A stretch of DNA of 64,000 nucleotides. Origin: an uncultured Lachnospiraceae bacterium (GTDB taxonomy: Bacteria > Bacillota > Clostridia > Lachnospirales > Lachnospiraceae). The notes beneath the pieces were generated by a model, which had not been told where the DNA came from, did no database searches, and saw only the letters and a program-made list of their open reading frames with translations. The stretch is from contig CAKQYS010000002.1 in assembly GCA_934293375.1 (NCBI GenBank), forward strand, positions 62,001 through 126,000. The letters run 5' to 3'. Made by a program: the position numbers and the translations under genes. Shown piece by piece: positions 1 to 7,589 of the stretch (position 1 is the stretch's first letter; every line of letters begins with the position of its first letter).

Positions 1-702
1 ACCCGGTATTTCGGATGGGAACACCAGCCGGATCGTGATACCATACAGGGCAAGCTAGAGAGTGTACTGACACGAATGTGTGGTGGTACTTTTATAGATG
101 TGATCGGTGCGGGAAGGACAGATGCCGGGGTACATGCGAAAGCAATGGTAGCGAATGCAGTCTTGGATACCGATATGACAGAGATACAGATCCGGGATTA
201 CATGAACAGGTATCTTCCTGAAGATATTGCAGTCAGGGAAGTGAAGATGGCATCAGAACGCTTCCATGCACGCTATAAGGCGGTAGGGAAGACCTATCGG
301 TATACATGTTTTTATGGACCGGTGAAGCCTGTATTTAATCGTAAATATCTAACGGTGATCGATTTTGTTCCTGATGTTGAGAATATGCGAAAGGCCGCTT
401 CTTATTTAGAGGGGAAACATGACTATAAAAGTTTCTGTGGCAATCCCAAAATGAAAAAATCAACGGTTCGTGTTGTGGACAGTATACGGATCGAGGCGAA
501 GAATGGATATTTATATATGACATTTCATGGGACAGGATTTCTTCAGAATATGGTGCGGATCCTGGTTGGCACCCTGTTGCAGGTGGGAAAAGGGGAGCGC
601 AAACCGGAAGAGATGGAAGATATTCTGGAGGGATGCAATCGACAGCTGGCAGGACCGACAGCACCACCATGTGGGTTATGTCTGGAGAAGGTGGATTACT
701 AA
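1..702 (+). CDS. truA: tRNA pseudouridine synthase A (5' partial)
   Basis: The reading frame is open from base 1, so the gene starts upstream of the window and about 233 codons are visible. TruA converts uridines 38-40 in the anticodon arm of many tRNAs to pseudouridine. The catalytic Asp lies in GAGRTDAGVHA (bases 106-138), preceded by the typical TRYFGWEHQP and TIQGKLE segments at the very start. The C-terminal half keeps the FxHGxGFLxNMVRxLVG signature of the family. It is followed by a tRNA gene with its own promoter, so it is probably the last gene of its operon (often with ecf transporter genes and rplM/rpsI in Firmicutes, not visible here). The identification is secure. Confidence 0.95.
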   Translation, partial: TRYFGWEHQPDRDTIQGKLESVLTRMCGGTFIDVIGAGRTDAGVHAKAMVANAVLDTDMTEIQIRDYMNRYLPEDIAVREVKMASERFHARYKAVGKTYRYTCFYGPVKPVFNRKYLTVIDFVPDVENMRKAASYLEGKHDYKSFCGNPKMKKSTVRVVDSIRIEAKNGYLYMTFHGTGFLQNMVRILVGTLLQVGKGERKPEEMEDILEGCNRQLAGPTAPPCGLCLEKVDY

Positions 703-755
703 AATGTTCTATTGACCGGAATATTTAAAAAAATTGAAAATTATCCAAAAAAATG

Positions 756-784
756 TTGACATGACTCTAAGAAAATGGTATTTT
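756..784 (+). promoter_or_regulatory. Promoter of tRNA-Leu
   Basis: TTGACA (756-761), 17-base spacer, TATTTT (779-784). It lies about 22 bases upstream of the tRNA 5' end, as expected for a sigma-A promoter reading directly into the tRNA. Confidence 0.7.
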
Positions 785-805
785 AGATAGGCAGGTTTTA
801 TGCAT

Positions 806-890
806 GCGGAAGTGCTGGAACTGGCAGACAGGCCAGACTAAGGATCTGGTGGTCATTGCGATCGTGTGGGTTCAAGTCCCATCTTCCGCA
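806..890 (+). tRNA. tRNA-Leu, anticodon AAG
   Basis: Class II tRNA of 85 bases. The acceptor GCGGAAG pairs fully with CTTCCGC, and the discriminator base is A. The anticodon stem CCAGA/TCTGG closes the loop CTAAGGA, which gives anticodon AAG. A long variable arm follows, then a T arm with the TTCAAGT loop. CCA is not encoded. An A34 leucine tRNA would normally need deamination to inosine by TadA or a TadA-like enzyme to read CUC as well as CUU. The fold was checked by eye only. Confidence 0.93.
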
Positions 891-898
891 TTAGAAAA

Positions 899-941
899 GA
901 AAACGGATATGCAAGTTGTCTTGCATATCCGTTTTCTTTTT
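899..941 (+). terminator. Rho-independent terminator after tRNA-Leu
   Basis: Perfect 17-bp stem (899-915 with 920-936), four-base loop TTGT, followed by a T run at 937-941. Confidence 0.9.
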
Positions 942-1062
942 GGAGCGGAGAGTGACTTGAACCCAGGATTCAAGGTCTCCGCTCCGCTCCGGTCGGTGCA
1001 GAGCAGATGTCCGCAGGACATCTTGCACCCCATCTTCCGCAAGGAAAGAGAGGTGGGACCTT
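942..1062 (+). repeat. Hairpin-rich repeat unit 1
   Basis: This unit has an outer stem GGAGCGGAG (942-950)/CTCCGCTCC (977-985), which encloses CTTGAA (956-961)/TTCAAG (969-974). A further hairpin AGATGTCC (1005-1012)/GGACATCT (1016-1023) follows. It shares AACCCAGG, AAGGTCTC, GGTCGGTG, AGAGCAG and GAGAGGTGGGACCTT with unit 2. It also contains a 13-base copy (1029-1041) of the 3' end of the tRNA (878-890). Seen directly in the sequence; function unknown. Confidence 0.75.
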
Positions 1063-1066
1063 TTTA

Positions 1067-1160
1067 GTGCGGAAGGGCCCTGAAACCCAGGGCCCAAGGT
1101 CTCACAACTGCGAAGCAGTTGTTCGGTCGGTGTAGAGCAGGAAAAGAGAGGTGGGACCTT
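1067..1160 (+). repeat. Hairpin-rich repeat unit 2
   Basis: Second copy of the unit at 942-1062. The linkers are conserved but the stems differ: GGGCCCTG (1075-1082)/CAGGGCCC (1088-1095), and ACAACTGC (1104-1111)/GCAGTTGT (1115-1122). AAGGTC (1096-1101) and GACCTT (1155-1160) form inverted ends, as they do in unit 1 (972-977, 1057-1062). Apart from these units I see nothing in the 891-1257 gap. Confidence 0.75.
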
Positions 1161-1257
1161 GGCGTTGCATCTGCGGATATAGGGCTTGTGATTTGGAAAA
1201 GAAATGCATATAATAAATGGGGATATCTTGAAACATGCAGATAGAAGGAGAACAAAG

Positions 1258-1665
1258 ATGCATATAGTGGAATTGGAAAAATATAAAGTGGCATGTCATA
1301 TTGACAGGCGTGATCTGAAATTACATGGTATTACAGTGGAGGATCTGATTAACAGAACCCCACTTGGACATATATTTTTTAAGAAGGCTGCAACATTGGC
1401 AAAAGAGAGTACTCCGTATGCGTGGTTTGGATGTGGCAGTACAATGAGCATTGATATTTATGAGGATGAGGTGATACTGATCTTTTCAGAACAGATTGAG
1501 GATTACCTGTATCAGCTGCAACAGACCTCTGCAGCGTTAGATGCAAAACAGGCACAGGGAATTACGGATATGATAGCTCTGATTCGTCGTCAGCCGGATG
1601 AGGAGAGCGCCAGAGATATCATCAGAAGCTTTGAATCACAGATCAGAAATGTGCAGAATGCATGA
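1258..1665 (+). CDS. MecA N-terminal-domain-like protein
   Basis: 135 residues. I chose ATG 1258 because AGAAGGAG sits 8 bases upstream; an in-frame ATG at 1204 has no such site. The N-terminus (VELEKYKVACHIDRRDLKLHG, shortened: a beta strand, then a DL..HGI turn) and the middle strand pair (MSIDIYEDEVILIFSE) follow the pattern of the MecA substrate-binding N domain. MecA is the adaptor that feeds proteins to ClpCP. The protein lacks the roughly 100-residue C-terminal ClpC-binding domain, so it is either a diverged single-domain relative or not an adaptor at all. It ends in a terminator shared with the convergent GGDEF/EAL gene. Family assignment is from pattern memory and is moderate. Confidence 0.55.
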   Translation: MHIVELEKYKVACHIDRRDLKLHGITVEDLINRTPLGHIFFKKAATLAKESTPYAWFGCGSTMSIDIYEDEVILIFSEQIEDYLYQLQQTSAALDAKQAQGITDMIALIRRQPDEESARDIIRSFESQIRNVQNA

Positions 1666-1690
1666 AATGAGGAAAATAGAAGCATAAAAG

Positions 1691-1718
1691 AAAACCGACA
1701 AGATTACTTGTCGGTTTT
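1691..1718. terminator. Bidirectional terminator
   Basis: AAAACCGACAAG/CTTGTCGGTTTT, a perfect 12-bp stem with loop ATTA. The stop codon of the minus-strand gene (1704-1706) lies in the loop. T-rich tails on both strands suit the two convergent genes. Confidence 0.85.
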
Positions 1719-4700
1719 GTACGCCAGGGAATTATAATCATCTACCGGCATAGGTTTTGCGAACAGATATCCCTGTCCAATCTCGCATCCGAGCTTCTTA
1801 AGGGCATCTGCCTGTTCTTCGGTTTCAATGCCTTCACATACAACCTTCAGATTCATGGCATGTGCCATATCAATAATGCTCTTCATGATCAGATAGGTTG
1901 TATCCTGGTTGGAAGAATCTCGTAAAAATTCCTTGTCCAGCTTCAGCACATCGATCGGCAGATCTCTGAGCAATGTAAAAGAAGAGTATCCTGAACCAAA
2001 ATCATCCATTGAAATCGAAAATCCAAGTGACTTTAGCTGATTCAGAACGGAGATCACCTCGTCTGTATGATCCATAAATACATTTTCTGTGACCTCAAAT
2101 TCAATATTTTCGGTCGGAATCCGATAGAAATCAATGATTTCCATAACGGATTGAATGAAGTCGGGTTTCATCAGGGTAATACGCGACATATTGACGGAAC
2201 ATGGATAGATCGGCAGTCCGCGGTCTAAATAGTTTCGCATAAGCTTACAGGCCTGTTCCAGCATATATAAGTCAATCTCTGTAATAAATCCGTTCTTCTC
2301 AAATAATGGTATAAATTTGTCCGGTACCAGAAAACCCTGCTTTGGGGACTTCCATCGCACCAGCACCTCGCAGCCAATGATCTGTTTTTTATCGATAGAG
2401 AACTTTGGCTGCAGATAAGGCAGAAATTCTCCATGTTCTAAGGCTTCCTCCATATGACTCTCCAGATGGGCATCATATTGCAGTTTATTATGCAATTCTT
2501 CCGTATAGAAAGATAGACCACCCTGTGGCATTTGCTTGGCATTCTTATATGCAATGACAGCCCGGTCAATCAGCGAATTTAATGTATGATCCCGAAGCGA
2601 TTCATCTATTACAAGCATGCCGGCATTGAAACAGATTGGAAAATTCGGCTCAATATAAGCACATGCTTTGGCGATTTCCTTGCAGATATAGCGGAAAGCA
2701 GTAACCTGTGTTTCTTCGCCGATAAACCGTTTCAGAATGATAAATGTGTCACTGATCACTCTGGCAAATGGTTCATCAGCCTGTCGATACCGGTTCAATA
2801 CATCGCAGACAGTTTTCAGGATCCGGTCGCCTACATCGTGTCCGTAGTTCTCGTTCAATACCTTGAAATTTTTGATGTTGCCATAGACCAGAACATATTC
2901 CTCTCCAGGGTGCGTGTCTAATACATGTTTGGCATCAATCCGGAATTTTTCAAAGTTAGAGTATCCGGTCGTGGCGTCTATATAAGAGGATTCTGCCAAT
3001 TGCCGCTCTAACAGAATCTGGCGTTTTAAGGCTTCATTTTCTTTCACATAATCTTCCTGCTCCATGATCGGTGTTGCGATCATCAGATAGCTGTCGTGTA
3101 GATTTGCCCAACTGGTATCTGTACATGTGACCTCATACTGGCTGTTGATGATATGGGTGATGCATTGATGTCCGGATTGGCTCTCTTTTGATGAGGCATC
3201 AATTGGACATCCATTGCATGGCAGAATATCACCGGATAGAGTATAGTGGCATTTGGAATGTAGCTCTGTCTCCGGAAACCGCTCGTGAAAGGCTTTGTTG
3301 ACAAAGAGTAATTCACGATCCTCTTTGCTGACAATATAGATCAACTGGGACATGGCATCCAGCATTACCTTTGTGGATTCACGAAGATTGAAGAATGTAT
3401 CATCGGAAGCTTTCTTTTTGATATGTGGACCCAGCAGATGCGTCATCCATACAAACAGTTCACGCAGGGCAGGCCTCCATGCATGTTCCGTGTCGGTGGA
3501 TGCAATCGAAATGAAGCCGATCGTATGATGATTGTCTTCAATCTTGGTAACAGCGAGCTGGCACACATAGGTTGCATCCGGTACGGTGTCTGGATTGATC
3601 ATATCCAGTTTCCTTGTGTTCTGCGTGTAAAACAGACCATTATGGCCGATGCCACACAATTCTTCAAAAGGAGTTGCGAGTATCTGTTGTTCCTTAGCTT
3701 TGGTAGAGTCCAGCGGATTCTTGTTCCATTGGAAGGTACAGTTCAAAAGTCTGTGGTCTGCTGTGTATTCAAAAATTCCAATTTTATCGATTGGAAGATT
3801 CGTCCCGAGGTAAGCCAGTACCTGATTGATCGCACTTTCTGTCGAATATGCCCGGTCAAGAGCTTCTACGATCGGATTGATCAGGGATAGATAGTTCTCT
3901 TTATTTGGATCGCCTGATGTCCGTTCATTGTAATAATGATCCCGTTCCATTTCAGGCTGAAATAACTGACACTGGTTCTTGCCATGGGATTTTGCGTGAT
4001 AAAGTGCAGTGTCGGCATCATTGAGCAGGGATTCAAAAGTGGTTCCCATGCGCGCCAGTGCGATGCCGATGCTCAATGTGACGCGTGGTGTGTTTTGGAT
4101 TCCCGGGTATTGTTTCCTGATCGTTGAGGCTATCGTATCCGCTTTTTCTAATAGCATATTAGTATCCAGAATATCTTCAAAATAGATGGCAAATTCATCG
4201 CCACCGATACGACCTGCCAGATCATTTGCTGTCAGAATCTGCGTCATGGTGTCTGCGATGCTGCAAATCACTTCATCACCCTTCAAATGGCCATAGGTAT
4301 CATTGATCTGCTTGAAATCGTCAATATCTATGATCATAAAAGCATCTGTCCGGTTGTCATTGAGACAGGACAGCGAAGACTGGATCATATGTTCAGTGGT
4401 CCCTTTGTTGTAGAGTCCGGTAGCAGTATCGAGTTGTGCTTTACGGATCAGTGTTTCCTGATTCTGTTTCTGGCTGTTGACATTTTTGAGCAGACCTACA
4501 ATCTTGACAGGATTGCCAAAGTTGTCTTCTATGACAGAAAAAATGGTATAGTACCATGCATATTCTCCCTGCTTTTCACGAAGCTTAAATTCACAGTTGC
4601 CTTGTGTTGCACCTCTTTTGGCAGATGCAAAGAGACCAGTGATCTCTGTACGCGTATCATTAGAGATATAGCTGCTATGTTCGAGTGCTTCTTCGGGATG

Positions 4701-5633
4701 CTCAATGATCTGTGGAAAATCGAAATGTTTTTCATAGCGCTTTGCAAGTGTCAGAGTATCGGAATTATATGAATACTCATATGCAATTTCCTCAGAAATA
4801 TCAGAAAGAATGGAGTACTGTCTGGTTGCAATCTTGGCATTCTGCTCTGCAATCATCAGAGATGTAATATCAGAAGTCACTACATTGATGACACGGAAAT
4901 TGTCATGAAATTCGCCTGAGAAGCCACCGGTTGCATGAATCCATCGAAAGTCTCCGTTTTTATGGCAGATTCTGAAGCTTGTTTCAATGGAATTGTTTTC
5001 TGTGATGTCAGCGATCGCACTGACAAGGCCGGCTAAATCCTTTTGATAGATACAGCCAAGCGTATTGTTGCCATAGGTATCTTCCCATTCCTGTTTGGTA
5101 TAACCGGACAAATTGTAAAAATAATCATTGGCCCATAACAGACTGAGCTGGTGATCACACAGATGCTTGCTTAAACCGCCCTGGATCGTGCGTCCAAAAA
5201 CTTCCAGATCAGATTTGGCCTGCATATTTTCAATGACAATATCGTCTATAGGTGTGTAGTCAATGATCGAACATTTTAGAATCTCCCGTCCATCTTTTAA
5301 TTTAAAATAATCGCCCTGAATATGGACAGACAGATAAGATCTGTCTTTGCATCTGAGCCGGAAACGATGATGGGTATGATGGGACAGCCTCAACTGGTCA
5401 GCAATACCGGTACGCAGTCTGATATAATCATTTTCATGTGTCATCGTGGAAAACTCTACACCAAAATCTGATTTGTTGGTGTAGCCAGTAAGGGACGAAA
5501 AGCGTGCGTCCCCCTCCAGAAAATGAAATGGAGCGGCAGCTTCGATGACAAAGATGCCATGTATTTGTGATGCGTCCTGTTCTAATGAATCAGTGCCGCC
5601 TAAGGTCTGTGTATTTCCTGTGGACAGACTCAT
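1704..5633 (-). CDS. PAS-GGDEF-GAF-PAS-GGDEF-EAL c-di-GMP signalling protein
   Basis: 1309 residues from ATG 5633, preceded by GGAGGAGA. No membrane segment is evident, so it is probably cytoplasmic. By pattern, three PAS-like domains occupy about residues 25-390. A GGDEF domain follows with intact RIGGDEF near 476; the residues before it read TAND rather than RxxD, so the inhibitory I-site is absent. Next come a GAF-like region (about 580-735), a PAS-like region, a second GGDEF domain whose motif has decayed to RVISDTF (about 957), and an EAL domain. The EAL domain has EVLVRW (about 1088), DDFGSGYSS (about 1209) and EGIETEEQ. The first GGDEF can be expected to make c-di-GMP and the EAL domain to break it to pGpG; which dominates cannot be read from sequence. 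It is divergent from a DHH phosphoesterase gene. Confidence 0.92.
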   Translation of the reverse strand: MSLSTGNTQTLGGTDSLEQDASQIHGIFVIEAAAPFHFLEGDARFSSLTGYTNKSDFGVEFSTMTHENDYIRLRTGIADQLRLSHHTHHRFRLRCKDRSYLSVHIQGDYFKLKDGREILKCSIIDYTPIDDIVIENMQAKSDLEVFGRTIQGGLSKHLCDHQLSLLWANDYFYNLSGYTKQEWEDTYGNNTLGCIYQKDLAGLVSAIADITENNSIETSFRICHKNGDFRWIHATGGFSGEFHDNFRVINVVTSDITSLMIAEQNAKIATRQYSILSDISEEIAYEYSYNSDTLTLAKRYEKHFDFPQIIEHPEEALEHSSYISNDTRTEITGLFASAKRGATQGNCEFKLREKQGEYAWYYTIFSVIEDNFGNPVKIVGLLKNVNSQKQNQETLIRKAQLDTATGLYNKGTTEHMIQSSLSCLNDNRTDAFMIIDIDDFKQINDTYGHLKGDEVICSIADTMTQILTANDLAGRIGGDEFAIYFEDILDTNMLLEKADTIASTIRKQYPGIQNTPRVTLSIGIALARMGTTFESLLNDADTALYHAKSHGKNQCQLFQPEMERDHYYNERTSGDPNKENYLSLINPIVEALDRAYSTESAINQVLAYLGTNLPIDKIGIFEYTADHRLLNCTFQWNKNPLDSTKAKEQQILATPFEELCGIGHNGLFYTQNTRKLDMINPDTVPDATYVCQLAVTKIEDNHHTIGFISIASTDTEHAWRPALRELFVWMTHLLGPHIKKKASDDTFFNLRESTKVMLDAMSQLIYIVSKEDRELLFVNKAFHERFPETELHSKCHYTLSGDILPCNGCPIDASSKESQSGHQCITHIINSQYEVTCTDTSWANLHDSYLMIATPIMEQEDYVKENEALKRQILLERQLAESSYIDATTGYSNFEKFRIDAKHVLDTHPGEEYVLVYGNIKNFKVLNENYGHDVGDRILKTVCDVLNRYRQADEPFARVISDTFIILKRFIGEETQVTAFRYICKEIAKACAYIEPNFPICFNAGMLVIDESLRDHTLNSLIDRAVIAYKNAKQMPQGGLSFYTEELHNKLQYDAHLESHMEEALEHGEFLPYLQPKFSIDKKQIIGCEVLVRWKSPKQGFLVPDKFIPLFEKNGFITEIDLYMLEQACKLMRNYLDRGLPIYPCSVNMSRITLMKPDFIQSVMEIIDFYRIPTENIEFEVTENVFMDHTDEVISVLNQLKSLGFSISMDDFGSGYSSFTLLRDLPIDVLKLDKEFLRDSSNQDTTYLIMKSIIDMAHAMNLKVVCEGIETEEQADALKKLGCEIGQGYLFAKPMPVDDYNSLAYKTDK

Positions 5634-5681
5634 GATGTCTCCTCCCTCCAAATGGTATATTCTCCGAAAAACATTATTGTA

Positions 5682-5710
5682 ATTATACTATATTTTGTCT
5701 TTTTTTGAAA
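5682..5710 (-). promoter_or_regulatory. Promoter candidate for the GGDEF/EAL gene
   Basis: On the minus strand TTTCAA (5710-5705), 17 bases, TATAAT (5687-5682). The -10 is perfect and the -35 weak. Confidence 0.5.
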
Positions 5711-5756
5711 CATAAAAATATACCTTGTAGGGAAAATCGGGAAAATTGTGAATCCA

Positions 5757-5786
5757 TTTACAGAATCATACAGAGTGTGCTATATT
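5757..5786 (+). promoter_or_regulatory. Promoter candidate for the DHH gene
   Basis: TTTACA (5757-5762), 18-base spacer, TATATT (5781-5786), about 45 bases before the start codon at 5831. Confidence 0.5.
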
Positions 5787-5830
5787 AAGACTGGATACAC
5801 ATGAATGAGAAAACAAAATGGGGGAGTAAC

Positions 5831-6823
5831 ATGAAATTAGATTTTGATTATCATAAGCTTTTAGACCTTTTAAGAGGACATCGGGTATTTATCCAGACAC
5901 ATAATTACCCGGATCCGGATGCATTGGCAAGTGCACACGGGCTTCAGATGTTTTTGAAGGCACATGGCATAGAATCGGTTATCTGCTATGCAGGTAACAT
6001 TGAAAAAAACAGTGCCAAGAAGATGTTAGAACAGTTCCATATTGAAGCATTTCATATTGATGATATCGAAGATATGAAAGAGACGGATTATATTGTTACG
6101 ATTGATGCACAGAAATATAACTCTAATATTTCGGATTTTGTAGGAAATGAAGTGGCATGTATTGATCATCATCCTACCATGATTCCTTGTACATACAAAT
6201 ATAAAGATGTACGGATCGTTGGTGCTTGTGCAACCTTGATCACACAGTATTTCATGGAGAGTGATACGACTCTGGACACCAATACAGCTACGGTATTGTT
6301 GTATGGAATCCGCATGGATACCGCATCATTTACCAGAGGTGTGACAGATCTGGATATTGAAATGTTTGGGTATCTGCACAAGCTTGCAGACAATCAGTTG
6401 ATCAATTCCATGTATTCAAACAATATGGGATTGAGTGATCTGTATGCATATGGAGAGGCGATCAAAAATATACAGATTTATGATAATGTGGGATTTGCTC
6501 ATATTACATTTGACTGTCCGGACGCACTGATCGCCATGATATCAGATTTTATATTAGGGTTGGATGTTGTGGAGTTTGCAGTGGTGTATGCTGCCAGAAA
6601 CCAAGGACTGAAGTTTTCTGTCAGAAATGAAAATCAGCATTATCATGCCGGAATCCTGACGGCGGAAGCCCTACGGGATATCGGTGGTGGTGGCGGCCAT
6701 TATGCAATGGCAGGAGGATTAGTACCTGCAGAGTTTATGGATCAGCTGAAACCGAATGTAGATTTTGCTGTCAGAACCAGATTTATGGATGCGATTGAGA
6801 GAAAGACAAATGCGGACAGATAA
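5831..6823 (+). CDS. DHH/DHHA1 phosphoesterase (NrnA-like)
   Basis: 330 residues from ATG 5831, which follows GGGGGAG; an upstream in-frame ATG at 5801 has no ribosome binding site. The DHH domain shows HNYPDPDALASAHG (motif I), TIDAQ and CIDHHPT (metal-binding DHH). The C-terminal DHHA1 domain shows GGGGHYAMAGG. Proteins of this family are manganese-dependent phosphoesterases. Some, such as NrnA, hydrolyse short oligoribonucleotides including pGpG, or pAp; others act on cyclic dinucleotides but carry extra PAS/GGDEF domains that this one lacks. It is divergent from a c-di-GMP turnover gene, which makes pGpG a reasonable but unproven substrate. The next gene overlaps its end by 14 bases. Confidence 0.85.
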   Translation: MKLDFDYHKLLDLLRGHRVFIQTHNYPDPDALASAHGLQMFLKAHGIESVICYAGNIEKNSAKKMLEQFHIEAFHIDDIEDMKETDYIVTIDAQKYNSNISDFVGNEVACIDHHPTMIPCTYKYKDVRIVGACATLITQYFMESDTTLDTNTATVLLYGIRMDTASFTRGVTDLDIEMFGYLHKLADNQLINSMYSNNMGLSDLYAYGEAIKNIQIYDNVGFAHITFDCPDALIAMISDFILGLDVVEFAVVYAARNQGLKFSVRNENQHYHAGILTAEALRDIGGGGGHYAMAGGLVPAEFMDQLKPNVDFAVRTRFMDAIERKTNADR

Positions 6824-7487
6824 AAAATTATCAAAAAAAGCAAAAATGAGAAGAGGCATGGGATTTGTTGCGATCGTGGGGATTCTGTGCCTGATTTACG
6901 GAATGGCATTGAGCGGTGCTCTTTATTATACCAATAATTATGAGAGCTGCTATGTGAAAAGACCGGCACATAATACGGAGCTTACGATGTCGCAGTCGGC
7001 AGCAGAATTTCATAATTTCCGGATGATGATCTTACAGGGAAGACAGATCAGCAATGCCATGGTCTCCATGGATGCCACATCACACACGGATCAGATCGGA
7101 TATAAGCTGCATACATTGTACCGTTTTGGAAGGGGTATGATGTGGGTTGGTGTTATTTTGTCATTGGTAGCATATTTGTATTTTCATTCTAAGCGGCAGT
7201 ATCGTGTGATCAGAAAAGCTGTAACGCTATCTCTGATTTTGCCGGTGGCGGTGTTCTTGCTGGTATGTGTTCTGAAACCGACGGCAATGCTGCATATGAC
7301 ACAGGCAGTTGTTTTAGATCAGTATGCAGCGGTATTTTATGACGATCCGGATTTTGTGTCAATCCTTCCGGGGGGGATTTTTGCAGGATATGCAGTGCGG
7401 GCGGTTTTGATCTGGCTGATTGCGACAGCTGTGTTTTATGCGGTTTTTAAGATCAAACGGGAACACAGACGCCCACATGAATTTTAA
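6810..7487 (+). CDS. DUF1461/TIGR01906-like membrane protein
   Basis: 225 residues from ATG 6810, overlapping the DHH gene by 14 bases, so probably translationally coupled. Four hydrophobic segments are visible: about residues 16-36, 108-128, 138-160 and 197-220. An extracytoplasmic region lies between the first and second. The segment FYDDPDFVSILPGGIF before the last helix resembles the DP..D.ILP motif I associate with the DUF1461 integral membrane family. Function is unknown. The coupling to the phosphoesterase is the only contextual clue. Confidence 0.6.
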   Translation: MRTDKKLSKKAKMRRGMGFVAIVGILCLIYGMALSGALYYTNNYESCYVKRPAHNTELTMSQSAAEFHNFRMMILQGRQISNAMVSMDATSHTDQIGYKLHTLYRFGRGMMWVGVILSLVAYLYFHSKRQYRVIRKAVTLSLILPVAVFLLVCVLKPTAMLHMTQAVVLDQYAAVFYDDPDFVSILPGGIFAGYAVRAVLIWLIATAVFYAVFKIKREHRRPHEF

Positions 7488-7519
7488 TAGAATATTAATT
7501 TATAAATGTCATAATGTTG

Positions 7520-7548
7520 TTGAACAAAAATGGTATTTAGTGTAAAAT
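7520..7548 (+). promoter_or_regulatory. Promoter of glgB
   Basis: TTGAAC (7520-7525), 17-base spacer, TAAAAT (7543-7548), followed by a roughly 35-base leader to the start at 7590. Confidence 0.65.
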
Positions 7549-7589
7549 TACTTATATCAATTTTAGAGAAGACAAAAGGGGGATACAGC

